Assembly: GCA_039545275.1 (NCBI GenBank)
Contig: BCHS01000015.1
Location: forward strand, 6,764 to 70,763
Direction: 5' to 3'
DNA from: Pseudomicrostroma phylloplanum
Lineage: Eukaryota > Basidiomycota > Exobasidiomycetes > Microstromatales
Length of the DNA: 64,000 nt
Positions 41,043 through 50,878 of the stretch are shown here, one piece after another. Position 1 is the first letter of the stretch. Each line of letters opens with the position of its first letter. The notes below the pieces were generated by a model. It ran no database searches, was not told where the DNA came from, and was given only the letters and a program-made list of their open reading frames with translations. Position numbers and translations under genes: made by a program.

Positions 41043-44000
41043 TCACTTCTTTTCAGCAGCAGCCTCCCCCTCACTACTCTCCTCATCGCTGCTTGTCCCG
41101 TCCTCGCTCTCAGATGCACTGCCACTCTCACTTCCGCTACCCATCTCCTCATCATCCCCCTCGTCTTTCCCCAAATCAATCTCCCTCCTCTCCATCTCGT
41201 ATCCAATCTCCTTGAGGGCCTTTTCAATCTCTCCCACCCTTCCCGGAGAGCTAGCAATAGCGCAGATGGATGTCTGAGGATCAAAGAGGGGGAGCACGTA
41301 CTCCACTAGCACCCGTCGCACATCGGCTAGGTCGACTTGGGCAATGGCGTCGAGTGCCCTGCGTCCGTTGCCCCTGCCAACACCCTTGATGACCTCGTCG
41401 ACAAACACTCCGCCAGCGGCCTGCGAAGGGTTCGACTCGGACTCGGCTGCAGAGTAGTGCAGGAGGGACTTGGCTGCGTCCAGGGATGGCTGATCGAGGG
41501 TGAGACCTGGCTCGGAGGAGGCCGAGGTGGACGAGTCGTCCAGCAGAGTCTTGACGACTTTGCGTGCTTCGATGAAGGCCTTACCTGAGTCTGGCGAGCG
41601 GTACAGGGTGAATTGGAGCAGACCTGCCTCGGGTGAAGCTCGGATACCAGCGCCGTAAGCCAGACCTGCACCTCGGATGCATCTCCAGAAGGGCCCTTCG
41701 GTAGCATTCATGATGGCCAGGGCTACAGTCAGCGCAGCGCTGTCGGGCTGGTTGTAGCCAAGGATTCCTCTTCCGGTGAAGACGCTGTAGGACGACTCGA
41801 TGGTGGGCAGAGGGCAGATCAGCCCCTTCTTGGACGGGTTGAGAGCCAGCGGGGTGAGTACCTCGCGGGTCCAAGGAACACGCAGAGCACTGCTTTCTCC
41901 TGCCGAGCCATGACCCGCACTGGTGAACTTCGACCAGGTGCTCAGAGGCTGAGCAACACCGCACACGTTGCCTGTGACGCCAACGACGAGATTGTCGGGC
42001 GTGAAGACAGTCTTGCGGATCTCCTCGAGCTGATCGACGACCTTCTCGGGAGTCTCTGCGAGGGCCTTGTTCAGCAGAGGCATGTGCGTCAGGATCGACA
42101 GGATCGACGTAGCGACATTCGTCGACTTCTCCAAATCGTGGGTCTGCAGACGCGAAAGTGCCCAGGAGAGGGAGCTTCCGTCTCGCTTGAGCTCCGGCAG
42201 CGTCTGCGTCGTCTTGGCAGCAGAGATCTTCAGTCGCTCCACGGCAAAGACGGAGTTCCACACTAGGTCTCGCAGCCACTCTACCGCCTGTGCGTACTTC
42301 TCCTTCTCCACCTTGATGGTAATCGAAACGTTTTCGGCAAAGCCAGTACCGACACCGAGACGGGTGTCATAGTCCACAGTATCATTGTCGAGACCCTTGA
42401 TCACGTCTTCATACGATACCAGCTCAGTTCCGTTGCGCTTGATGGGAAGGGAGAAGAAGGTCTCGAGGTAGAGCTCCATCAGAGGTCGAAGGTGTGAAGG
42501 CAGACTAGTCGTTGGGAAGACGAGGGTGATGCGCACGAAGGCAGAAGAGACCTGAGCGAATTGCACCGGGAAGGGCAACGCGCTGCTATCGCTGCTTCCT
42601 CTGTCGTGGCTGAGATGCGTCTCGAGCTGCTCGTCGAACTGTGTGCGAGCAGAAGGGACATGCTGACCTGACGTCTGAGGCCTAGTGCCCACCAATGCTT
42701 GACCGCTCTCGATCCAAATGATACTGTCCTTGCTGGGGATCTTGAAGCCGTTCAGGAGCTCATCAGGGATTGGCCGATCGTTGATCTTACGAGCCTCCTC
42801 CACCTTGTTCGCACGCTCCTTCAGACCGTCCTCGCCCAACTCGCTCCTCCGGCTGGCCTCGAGCGCCTTTGTCTCCTTCTTCAGCCTCTTTGCCAGAGCT
42901 TTAGAAGGTCTGCCCACAACGACCAGTCTCGGGTTGTCGATGTAGTACTTGGAGAGCAGATCTGTCCACTGCTTTGATGTCCAATGGCCCAGCTGGTCGT
43001 AGCGGGCCATCGAGTCCATACCTGCAGGCAGGTCTGCACCTTCCTCGTTGCCGTATAGATGATCGATGATCAGAGAGTCTGCAAAGCACTCGGCGGTCCT
43101 GACCTCGAGCTGATTCAGCTCCTTAATACGATCACGCTTGATGCACATCTTCATCCTTTCCATGTCGACGCCCTCCTCGACAATCTTCTTGAGCAATCTG
43201 ATAAGCTCCAAGTCGAGATCGGCAAGCTTCTCAGTGGGGACTGAGCTGAAGTAGGCAGAAAGGGTACCCCTACCAGCCTGCGTCTCAGATGAGAAGCTGA
43301 TGTCGGTACAGAGTGGGTCATCTCGTTCGACCAGAGCCCGCTGCAGCGGTGAGACTGCGCTGTCTGTGAGGTACGTCTCCAAGACGCTGATTGCCTCCTC
43401 CTCCAGCCACTGTCCCCATGTGGTCCCCATCCAGGTCAAATAGACCTCGCCGGTGGATTCGTCCTCTTCCGGAAACTCAATGGTATTCTTTCTCCGTAGC
43501 TTGTCCCGTGAAGAGTCGTCATCTACTGGGAAGAGCGAAGGGTCGTCGCCCGCTTCTGTGCCATCGATGACGGGAGCACTGGCCGAGGGCGTGGTAAGGA
43601 ACGGCCTCGTCCAGCCACTGGGTCCTGATGGTCCTGGCGCTTTGCCAGACTTGATGAGATCATCATCGATGGCATTGGCCGTCTTCAGGAGCTCATCCGC
43701 TGGCAGAGGTCCAGCCACAACCAAAGCTACATTGTGTGGAGCATAGTACTTGGCGTGGTAGTCGCGGATCTCCTCTACTGTCAAGACTCGCAGCTTGCCC
43801 ATCAGGCCACCGGTATCGCTACGATATGCGCTCCCATCGCGGTACAGAGACTTCTGTATCCGTCCAGCAAGCAAGTCTCCAGAGGTGTTCTCCCTTCCTT
43901 GCATTTCGCTGAAGACGACTCCAGCATCCTGCCCTTTGCCATTGATGTGGTATACCTCTGTCACAAAGCCGGCGTCGGTCATGGTGGCGCTAAAGAGGTG

Positions 44001-44540
44001 GTCGGTGTAGATGGGCAGCATGCGCAGGAAGCCATCCGAGGAGGCCGTGGTGAGCTCGTAGGCAGTGTGATCGGTAGCCGTCCAGGCATTGGTCCCATTG
44101 GCAAAGGCTCGATTGGCGAGGGAGTCGAGGAGACCCTTGTAAGGGTACTTGTGCGATCCCAGGAAGATGAGATGCTCGAGGGTATGAGGTACGCCAGAGT
44201 CGTTGAAGATCTCCGTGGGCACAGTAAGGTAAGCATTCAGCAGTGGGCTCTGGAAGTTGCCCCAGACCAGCGTCAGGCCTGACTTGACACTCTTCCACTT
44301 CTGCACCTTCATCTCTGGCGCATAGGGCAGAGCAAAGTCCTGCAGCAGCTTGAAGTTGCCCTTGACATCTCCGATGGTGGGAGGGGTAGTGGTCTGGGCT
44401 GCCATTGTCGAAGCAAGTCTAAGCTGAGGTGACCAAGACAAGGACGAGGTGAGAGCGGGAGTAGTGGTGGTGAGGTTGGCGATACGCTGCGTTGGTCGTA
44501 GTAAAGTCGAAAGCGGAGTGGTGAGACGACCAAGGGGCAT
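41043..44540 (-). CDS. SDD3: M16 metallopeptidase, SDD3/YOL098C type
   Basis: A single-exon, 1165-residue M16 protease. The inverted zinc motif HxxEH is seen as PHTLEH at residues 119-123, followed by LIFLGSHKYPYKGLLDSLANR and NGTNAWTATDHTAYELTT, the pattern of the YOL098C/C05D11.1 family rather than insulysin or Cym1. The downstream Glu block is GVVFSEMQGREN. The rest holds the second, inactive-type half (VPTEK, later GRGILGYNQPDSAALTV). M16 enzymes of this size act as closed chambers degrading short peptides. Two starts are plausible. The first (44540) begins with Arg, Thr and Ser without acidic residues for 45 residues, like a mitochondrial presequence. The second (44405, MAAQTTTPP) would give a cytosolic form. 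The C-terminus is an acidic Ser/Glu-rich tail of about 40 residues. Confidence 0.92.
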   Translation of the reverse strand: MPLGRLTTPLSTLLRPTQRIANLTTTTPALTSSLSWSPQLRLASTMAAQTTTPPTIGDVKGNFKLLQDFALPYAPEMKVQKWKSVKSGLTLVWGNFQSPLLNAYLTVPTEIFNDSGVPHTLEHLIFLGSHKYPYKGLLDSLANRAFANGTNAWTATDHTAYELTTASSDGFLRMLPIYTDHLFSATMTDAGFVTEVYHINGKGQDAGVVFSEMQGRENTSGDLLAGRIQKSLYRDGSAYRSDTGGLMGKLRVLTVEEIRDYHAKYYAPHNVALVVAGPLPADELLKTANAIDDDLIKSGKAPGPSGPSGWTRPFLTTPSASAPVIDGTEAGDDPSLFPVDDDSSRDKLRRKNTIEFPEEDESTGEVYLTWMGTTWGQWLEEEAISVLETYLTDSAVSPLQRALVERDDPLCTDISFSSETQAGRGTLSAYFSSVPTEKLADLDLELIRLLKKIVEEGVDMERMKMCIKRDRIKELNQLEVRTAECFADSLIIDHLYGNEEGADLPAGMDSMARYDQLGHWTSKQWTDLLSKYYIDNPRLVVVGRPSKALAKRLKKETKALEASRRSELGEDGLKERANKVEEARKINDRPIPDELLNGFKIPSKDSIIWIESGQALVGTRPQTSGQHVPSARTQFDEQLETHLSHDRGSSDSSALPFPVQFAQVSSAFVRITLVFPTTSLPSHLRPLMELYLETFFSLPIKRNGTELVSYEDVIKGLDNDTVDYDTRLGVGTGFAENVSITIKVEKEKYAQAVEWLRDLVWNSVFAVERLKISAAKTTQTLPELKRDGSSLSWALSRLQTHDLEKSTNVATSILSILTHMPLLNKALAETPEKVVDQLEEIRKTVFTPDNLVVGVTGNVCGVAQPLSTWSKFTSAGHGSAGESSALRVPWTREVLTPLALNPSKKGLICPLPTIESSYSVFTGRGILGYNQPDSAALTVALAIMNATEGPFWRCIRGAGLAYGAGIRASPEAGLLQFTLYRSPDSGKAFIEARKVVKTLLDDSSTSASSEPGLTLDQPSLDAAKSLLHYSAAESESNPSQAAGGVFVDEVIKGVGRGNGRRALDAIAQVDLADVRRVLVEYVLPLFDPQTSICAIASSPGRVGEIEKALKEIGYEMERREIDLGKDEGDDEEMGSGSESGSASESEDGTSSDEESSEGEAAAEKK

Positions 44541-45034
44541 CGAGTGGGGGGAAAGGGGTAAGAGTAAAGGAGGAGACGGCGGTGCTGCGACTCAGCCCTT
44601 ATCTCGGTGCCGGGTATCCTGGACAGCGGCTGTAGATGGCCGAGGATGGATGCAGGCACTGCGGGTGCGGCAGTGGTGGAAGCCTAGTGGTGGAATACAA
44701 TCACCTTTGCCACGCTCCTCTGAAGCTGAGCTTGGGCCAAAGCACTTTTTCCGCACTTCTTCCTCGACGACGCGCGGGCGGGCGGCTGACGTTGTCTGCC
44801 ATGTTCTCGCCACAGTCAGGATTCAATACCACAGCCTTTGTGCAAATAAAAGGGAAACATGAAGAATTGCAAAGAGTAAATTGTCCATGAGGTAACACGC
44901 GAAGAAGACCATCTATACGGGAGAACGAAATGCGAAAACGAAAAGGAAATGCAAGCGCGAGCGACGCGTCTTCTGCCGTCTTGCTCTCCCCAAGACCTCC
45001 CTCCACTCCTACCCTCCTCCTCTCGTCGAGCTCC

Positions 45035-45077
<43 letters not shown>

Positions 45078-45083
45078 TCCTCC
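44541..45083. promoter_or_regulatory. SDD3 promoter and sedolisin 3' flank
   Basis: About 540 bases. It holds a GGGC tract at 44774-44785 (about 234 bases before the SDD3 start) and a CTG repeat at 45038-45073. No gene was seen. Confidence 0.5.
45038..45073 (-). repeat. (CTG)12 / (CAG)12 in the sedolisin 3' UTR
   Basis: Twelve uninterrupted CTG triplets on the plus strand, so CAG in the sedolisin transcript, about 10 bases after its stop codon. Confidence 0.9.
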
Positions 45084-47320
45084 TCAGCTGCATCCAAAGA
45101 CCTCCACGAGCTTCTGGAAGTAAGGTGTGCCCAGACCAGTCGCAGGGTCCCAGCCCTCTTCGCAGGAGAAGCCTGGCGCGCGCTCATAGTCTCCACACCA
45201 GTAGCTTCCACCAAGGGTGATGTCGTTGAGTCCAGTGTTGCCCGCATCCGCGGCAGCATACATGGCAGGCTGCATCCATCCCACTCGACCCTTTCCGTTC
45301 TCCTTGCACTTGGCATTGACCAGAGCCAGAACCGAGGCAAAGATGGGGGAAGAAGCAGATGTGCCTCCCGCGAGGTACATGTGCACTCCATCATCGGCCT
45401 TCTGCACCGTGTTGATCGACTGTCCATACGCAGCTACGTCTGGGAAACCTCGACCCTGGCCATTGTAGTACTCGGACCAGCTGTTGTTCGTAGCAGCCAG
45501 GTAATTTGTCACCGAGGCATTCTGGTACGAAGGAGTGTCAAAGTAGCGGGAGAATCCACCCGAAGACCAGCCGTTGTACAGCTCGGGCAGAGATGGCTCG
45601 TATCCTGCTCGCTCGGGGTTGAAGTTGGCGGTTCCCCCTACACCGACCACGTAAGGGCAAGAGGACATCATGTCCGACGCAAAGGGAGGGCACGTCGTCG
45701 AGTTGTTGATCGAAACACCATGGTCTCCCGTAGCAACGACGAATGTCGTGCCGAGGGCAGTCAGGATTTGTGCCTGCTGGCAGAAGTCGACGGCGTAGCT
45801 CTTGTCGATGTCGTTCTCTTGAATGCCGTACGACATCGAAACCACACCTGGGCGGTCAGCATCGGGGAGGTTGATCAGGGCCTCGACGGTGCCGGTGTAG
45901 TCCACGGTGGACATGTAGGCAGTCAAGTTGAGCCCATAACCGACGCCGATTGCACACTCGATGTCGAGGATCGCCTCTCCATCGTCGACGGTGATGTTGC
46001 TGTCCCACAATCCAATGTCATCGCCTAGGTAGGCCCTGTTGGGAAGGTAACCTGCCGGGGCCTTGGGCTGGTGCAGAGAGTTGAACGACAGCACCGACTG
46101 ATTCTGCCAGACTCCGTAGGCGACGACGGCAAGCGACTCGATGTCCTTGGTGGGCGTGTAGAGGTCGGTGCCGTACATGCGACTGATGCAGGCGTAACTC
46201 GCGTTGCCGTCGGAGCAGCCAGCAGGGTATGTGTGTGGGCTCGACAAGGCAGTAGGGTAGGAACGGTCGGGTGCGTAGAACGTCTTGATCCCCGAACTAG
46301 TCTGCTTGCTCGTCGTGGAAGAAGTCTTCTTGCTCGTCGTGGAAGAAGTCTTCTTGCTCGAGGACGAGGTCTTCTTCTGAGATGAAGTCGTCTTGACGGA
46401 GGAAGACAGCTTGCTGGAAGTAGCCTTGGCCGCGGTCGAAGTAGTCATCTGCTTGGTGCTGCTGGTCTTCGCTGTCGTCGAAGAGGTCTTTTTCGTGCTC
46501 GAGGTAGCATTCTTCGAAGTGGAGGTCGACGTAGCCGCCTTGGCCGGTGTGGTTTTCTTGGTGGAGGTCGTCTTCTTGGTGGACGTCGTCTTCTTTGACG
46601 AAGTAGTCTTCTTGGTGGATGTGGTCTTGCGCGAAGACGACGAAGAGCTGACGACCTTCTTCATCTGGGGGAGCTTGTTGCCTCCCTCGAAGGCACCGGT
46701 TCCTCGCCTCGACTCTGCCCTTACAAAGTCGGATACGCCCCTGACGTGGAGGACGTGCTCGTCCAGGTGGTCCGGCAGCTCATAATGCAGCGCTCGGGTA
46801 AAGACCTCTCCAGAAGGGGCGTGCTCGTAGTCGTGCATGCGAGTGTTGAAGAGCTGGGCAGAGTGGGTAGCGGAAGGATGTCAGCTATAGTCTCCCCATG
46901 ACCACTTGGATACCCTCGCAGCCGACTCACTCGAGCTACTGTGCCGACGTTCGACTTCACAGTGACGACGTCCTCGTGGGCGCTGTACGCAATCTCATCC
47001 CTAGCAACTCCACCGCTCGCGAGGAACTCCTCGACATGCCTCTTTGCCATCTCAGAAGGGCGTGTGTAGTAGGCCAGCTCGTCCCTCTTGAGCCAGTTGC
47101 CCCGCTCCGTGCTGATCGACAGCATTCTCGCCTCGAGCTCATGGAAGTTCTCACCTGTCAAAGCGAGGGAGAAGGTCACGGGGACCTCGGCAGCGGCGAC
47201 ATCGCGCTTGACCCAGGTCTCGGTTGCAAGGGGAACATTGCGCTTGTGGAGCTTGGCATCGACCTCTGACGAGGCGAAGTAGAAGAGGGCCGACAGGAGG
47301 AGGGAAGAAGGAAGCAACAT
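45084..47320 (-). CDS. Secreted sedolisin (S53), tripeptidyl-peptidase-like
   Basis: Two exons (46931-47320 and 45084-46853) encode 719 residues. A signal peptide (MLLPSSLLLSALFYFASS) is followed by a pro-kumamolisin domain (PVTFSLALTGENFHELEARM, then VARLFNTRMHDY joined across the intron). Then comes a Lys/Thr/Ser linker of about 125 residues made of TKKTTS-like repeats, and the catalytic domain. The sedolisin triad is visible: Glu and Asp in GEAILDIECAIG and Ser in GGTSASSPIFAS. The oxyanion Asp sits in ATGDHGV, where most members have SGDSG. DITLGG and GWDPATGLGTP fit the Ca2+-binding end. It is expected to be an acid-active secreted protease, matured by removal of the propeptide. The linker is unusually long and basic and should be heavily O-mannosylated. 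Confidence 0.92.
46306..46362 (-). repeat. Tandem coding repeat in the sedolisin linker
   Basis: A unit of about 27 bases (encoding SSTTSKKT-like sequence) is repeated back to back, part of the Thr/Lys/Ser linker. Confidence 0.7.
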
Positions 47321-48531
47321 CGCTGCCGTCGGAGGAGACTAGATGGAGGGAGGAGGTTGTGGTGCGAGGGATGGAGGACGGAAACTGAGGAGACAGCCGT
47401 CGGGTGGGCTCCTACTAATACCAGTTCGATCCTGCCAAGAATTACCTGATCGCTATGCTAGGCGGACCATTTCTTGCGGCCTATGGTCGGAGCAGCTGTC
47501 AGCCAAGGCCAGATGGACAAGCAGACGTACATGGGAACGTCTCCCTCCGGTCATCATTGCAGACGCTTTCAGCTCAGATCCGACTGCCTGCACTTCCGGC
47601 CCCATACGAAGCTGACTTCGGCCTATGGCTGTCATGCCTGCAGACGACCAAAGCCTATTCCGATACCCGTGCGGTAGGGCAGTTGCTGGGTATACGCCTG
47701 CCTACGGCAAGTTGCGGTGACTTTCTAACATTCCTGGCCACGCGCTTCCGCGTCGACGCCCTGCCGAAGTCGAACGCCTCCTTTCCTTTTGTCCGGTTCC
47801 TGCATGCGGCTGCGTCGCGCCAGCCGTTGTGGGAACCTCGGCATATTCTAGATGTTCACTCAGCAAGAAAATACCCGGACCCGATGCTTGGCCCCCAGTT
47901 ACAGCCGCCAATTCGGGAAAGGGGAGCAACTTCGAATCTCACTTCCTGCGGAAGTATTAGCTCGAGAAGAGGAGGACAAAACACCATTTCGGAATACTGA
48001 GGACTACAAGGGCTGGTCCCGGGCACATCGGGCCTGCTCACAGGTAGCGTGTCCGGGAACATTTGGCCTGCTCACGCATCTCACGACGTGCTGGTAGCGC
48101 CCGTCCCTCAACGATCGTCCGCATTTCTGCTGCTGCTACCACTCGGACGATTGTGACTGCTACTAGCGCTTTCTCCATGGCGCTTTGATGACCACTGCGT
48201 GAGAGTGCAGCGTCGGAGGTGCGAGGCTAGCTGCGAGTCACGGAGCTCGAGAGTCGCTTCCCAATCGGCTTCTTGAGCCCTTTGTGGGAGGCCATCCAGT
48301 CTGCCCAGGGCCGGATCGGGGCGTGAGAATACTCAGTATCACGATGGAGGACAAGTGATGCTCACGACTACGAGTATTCGGCAACACACGCGTTCAGAGA
48401 GTTGTTCGGTTAGTCAGGCAGACAATCGTCTCGGACACTTTTGATCTGTTCCGTGGCTTTTCTTGGACCGTCCTTCACTACTTCCGTTCGAAGCTACTCG
48501 GTTCTTATTACGCTTCTTCTTTGGCCTTCAA
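47321..48531. other. Intergenic 1.2 kb flanking the secreted-protein block
   Basis: It contains the promoter of the sedolisin gene. A plus-strand open frame (47455-48000) has no recognisable features. An imperfect repeat of about 22 bases ending GGCCTGCTCAC occurs at about 48019-48040 and 48054-48075. No RNA gene was found. Confidence 0.4.
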
Positions 48532-49143
48532 TCATTCCCCCCAAGGACGCCACATTCCACTCGAGCCCTCATGGTAGTACTGTTGCTCCGGTGAGGCAGC
48601 CCGCGACCCGTGAGCACTGCTCCCGCCACCGCTTGAGCGTCTGCTTCCCTGTCGCGAAGGACTGTTTCGAGAGCTCGCACCAGGCGAAGCGTAACGACGA
48701 CGGCCACTGCCTCTAGGTGACCCAGATGTGCTAGGCTTCCCACAGGCAAAGCAGCCAAACAACTTGCCGATACCGGAGGCTTTCTTGCCGCGCTGGCCAG
48801 AGCGTGGTGGGCTGGGGCTGGGGCTGGGGGTGGGGGTGGGCACGGGTGTGGCGAAGTTGTGAGGAGATGATCCTACATCTGGTGAGGGGCTGCGTGCAGT
48901 TGATCGGGCAGTTCGGGCATTGGGAGCAGTACGCTGTGCCTGCCTGATCTCCCAAGCCGTGAGTCCCACGGCGTCAGTGTTCGGCGAGGAAGGTCGCGAT
49001 GGGGAGGAGCTCTGCACCTCCCAGACAGGTTCGTCATGTCGATTGTACCGCTGGCCATAGATGAGCTCGTGCCCTTGAGGCAGCAGCCCAGCGACATTCC
49101 CGATGAGGGCGGAAAAGAGCAAGAAGAGCTGGAGGAGTAGCAT
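48532..49143 (-). CDS. Secreted NRHGE-family protein 1
   Basis: A single-exon, 203-residue protein. A typical signal peptide (MLLLQLFLLFSALIGNVAG) starts at 49143; a TATA-like element lies about 80 bases upstream and rules against the longer open frame starting at 49221. The family motif reads NRHDE-x5-Q-x-S-S at residues about 34-47, with Asp instead of Gly. Then comes a disordered Ser/Pro stretch with HNFATP (second motif) and PTPTPSPSPSPP, then a basic segment (GKKASGIGKLFGCFACG) with two Cys, and an Arg/Ser/Gly tail. I know no matching family. It is the first of five relatives between 48.5 and 53.6 kb, all on the same strand. No enzyme motif is present, so a secreted effector or structural role is more likely than catalysis. 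Confidence 0.72.
   Translation of the reverse strand: MLLLQLFLLFSALIGNVAGLLPQGHELIYGQRYNRHDEPVWEVQSSSPSRPSSPNTDAVGLTAWEIRQAQRTAPNARTARSTARSPSPDVGSSPHNFATPVPTPTPSPSPSPPRSGQRGKKASGIGKLFGCFACGKPSTSGSPRGSGRRRYASPGASSRNSPSRQGSRRSSGGGSSAHGSRAASPEQQYYHEGSSGMWRPWGE
48813..48840 (+). repeat. G-rich tract inside NRHGE gene 1
   Basis: Plus-strand blocks of GGG/GGGG/GGGGG separated by short CT or T spacers encode the Pro-rich stretch on the other strand and could form a G-quadruplex. Confidence 0.6.
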
Positions 49144-49221
49144 GCTGAAAGCGTGTATCGTGTGTAAGGATTGAAGAATTGATGGCACACGAAGTCGCTG
49201 GATCTGCTGCAGTATTTGCAC

Positions 49222-49227
49222 TTATAA
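49222..49227 (-). promoter_or_regulatory. TATA-like element of NRHGE gene 1
   Basis: TATAAG in the minus-strand direction, about 80 bases before the chosen start codon. It supports the shorter start with the good signal peptide. Confidence 0.45.
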
Positions 49228-49431
49228 CTCATGCTTCTATTCTCATTTGAATGACCTTACAGCAATGATTTCGCGTCACGCAAGGCAATCGACTGCTATG
49301 CACCTGTCACAGCAATCAACACCGGCAAATTCAGCTGACGCCTTTGCTCGAGGCAAGCTTTGCTGCAGCGTTTCAAATCTGCGCCACATGTCCGACCTCC
49401 GAGCTGCCTTGATGCACTTGCGTTGTCAAGC

Positions 49432-50016
49432 TCACAAGCGGCCAGGAGAGTACATGTTGATGCCACTCCGAGGTTTTGCCCGCGCAGGTCTGGGAGGCGA
49501 TGGGCTGGCAGTGGTGCTGGACGAAGCCGACACTGTTTTGGTGCTCGAACAGCTTGCCAAGCTTGAGCTTATGCCCGAGATACGTTTTCCCTTTGCCTTC
49601 CTAAACCCTACTACCCCTTTGATTACGTTGACAAGCTTCTTGAGACCCTTTGTAGGCGGGCCGATGGGGACGGGCTGGGTAGAGCTCGAAGGTTTACCTG
49701 TGTCCGGACTTCTGTGGGGTGTCGAAGCCCACCCAGAAGCTGGGGTCCTGACGGTGTTGGGCGAAGACAGCACTGGACTGCCATGAACAGAGCTTAGATC
49801 CTCACTTAAGAAGCGTGGTAGCCCATGACCCCAGGGAAACGGGGCCGGCGAAGCCTCTCCTGGTGATGAGTGCTGTGTCGATGGCACCGGCTCCCCGTGT
49901 CGATTGTGTCGAGAGCGCCAATGACGTCCCAAACGCCGTTGAAGCTGTGTGGCTCCCGCCGTATGTGTCCATATAAGACAACAGACTAGGATGATGTGAT
50001 GATTCGAGAACCTCAT
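49432..50016 (-). CDS. Secreted NRHGE-family protein 2
   Basis: A single-exon, 194-residue protein with signal peptide (MRFSNHHIILVCCLIWTHTA). The family motif is NRHGE-PVPST-Q-H-SS from residue 38, preceded by an Arg-rich strip (RRLGRHWRSRH). A second motif, NTVRTPA, lies in the Ser/Pro-rich middle. The Lys-rich segment KGLKKLVNVIKGVVGFRKAK could form an amphipathic helix. The end, SGINMYSPGRL, matches that of family member 4 (SGIRLHSPGRG). No cofactor or catalytic site is recognisable. The copy appears intact, with its own ATG and no internal stops. Confidence 0.72.
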   Translation of the reverse strand: MRFSNHHIILVCCLIWTHTAGATQLQRRLGRHWRSRHNRHGEPVPSTQHSSPGEASPAPFPWGHGLPRFLSEDLSSVHGSPVLSSPNTVRTPASGWASTPHRSPDTGKPSSSTQPVPIGPPTKGLKKLVNVIKGVVGFRKAKGKRISGISSSLASCSSTKTVSASSSTTASPSPPRPARAKPRSGINMYSPGRL

Positions 50017-50878
50017 GGATAATGGGAAGAGACGGGGGACCGCAAAATGCAGAAGGCCAGCCTATGCAGTAAGCGTGTGATAACTCGGAAAATTGCATCG
50101 AGGCGGATGACACAAGTCCAATCCAATGAAGCTAATATAAGAATCCCCACGTTACAGTGGTACCCACAATCGATTGACATTGAGCATCCGGCGGCGTATG
50201 CCGTGGATTTGATCGTTTGTCTCGAAGCTTGCTTTGTCCTAAGTCCATACGGCGAAGGGTTGCGGACGTCTCGAAGCCCGAGAGAGTCGTACTGTCACTG
50301 TTGCCTCAGCAGCCAAGAAGCGGAGCCGGCGGACAATACCGTTCTCATCGTCATCAGGGGGCAGACTCCATCTTGTACAAGCACCCCCAATGTTCCAACA
50401 TTGCTCAGAGCAACACAGCGCCCGAGCCCCACGGCAAAGCTCGGACCCTAACATCTGCTCCGGCGGCTTCGCTTTGGGGATGTGACTCCGAAGCGGACTG
50501 CCTCTTTTGCATCTTGGCCAACGAGGCAGGGGTAGGCCAGCAAGTGGACACAACACTTTGCGAGCAAAAATACCGGAGAATGCTCACCTTTGCCCTCCGT
50601 AGGCCAAAGCTTACCGGCATCGCACATGCTCTACAGCATCCGACCCGCCTGACCTTAGGCAAATATGGCATCTCAAGAGGGCGACACGTCCGAGGGCCGT
50701 TGCTCCTTGACATGATGCATGGATTGTGACAGCGGACGAATAAATAATAACGATCGAATTTCATATGGAAGATGTATGGCTACGGAGCCATACTGTCGAG
50801 AAGAGAGCGGTATGCACGCTTTATTGAGATGCCCTGAGAGGACATGGTGACCTGATTCTCCAGCCTCCTGTGGTGGAA
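50017..50878. other. Intergenic within the NRHGE block
   Basis: About 860 bases between members 2 and 3. A TTATATTA-like element on the minus strand near 50135 could serve member 2. I saw no further NRHGE motif and no convincing degenerate copy. Confidence 0.4.

Noticed and set aside
44949..46028. 359-codon open frame on the plus strand
   Set aside because: Antisense to the sedolisin catalytic domain, with poly-Cys from the CTG repeat; not a gene.
47455..48000. 181-codon plus-strand open frame
   Set aside because: No signal peptide, motif or splice support; treated as chance.
49144..49221. Longer start for NRHGE protein 1 (ATG at 49221)
   Set aside because: It would put 26 polar residues before the signal peptide and leave the TATA-like element only a base or so upstream.
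50405..50764. Possible sixth NRHGE copy
   Set aside because: No NRHGE motif, signal peptide or Lys-rich segment could be found in any frame of this interval.
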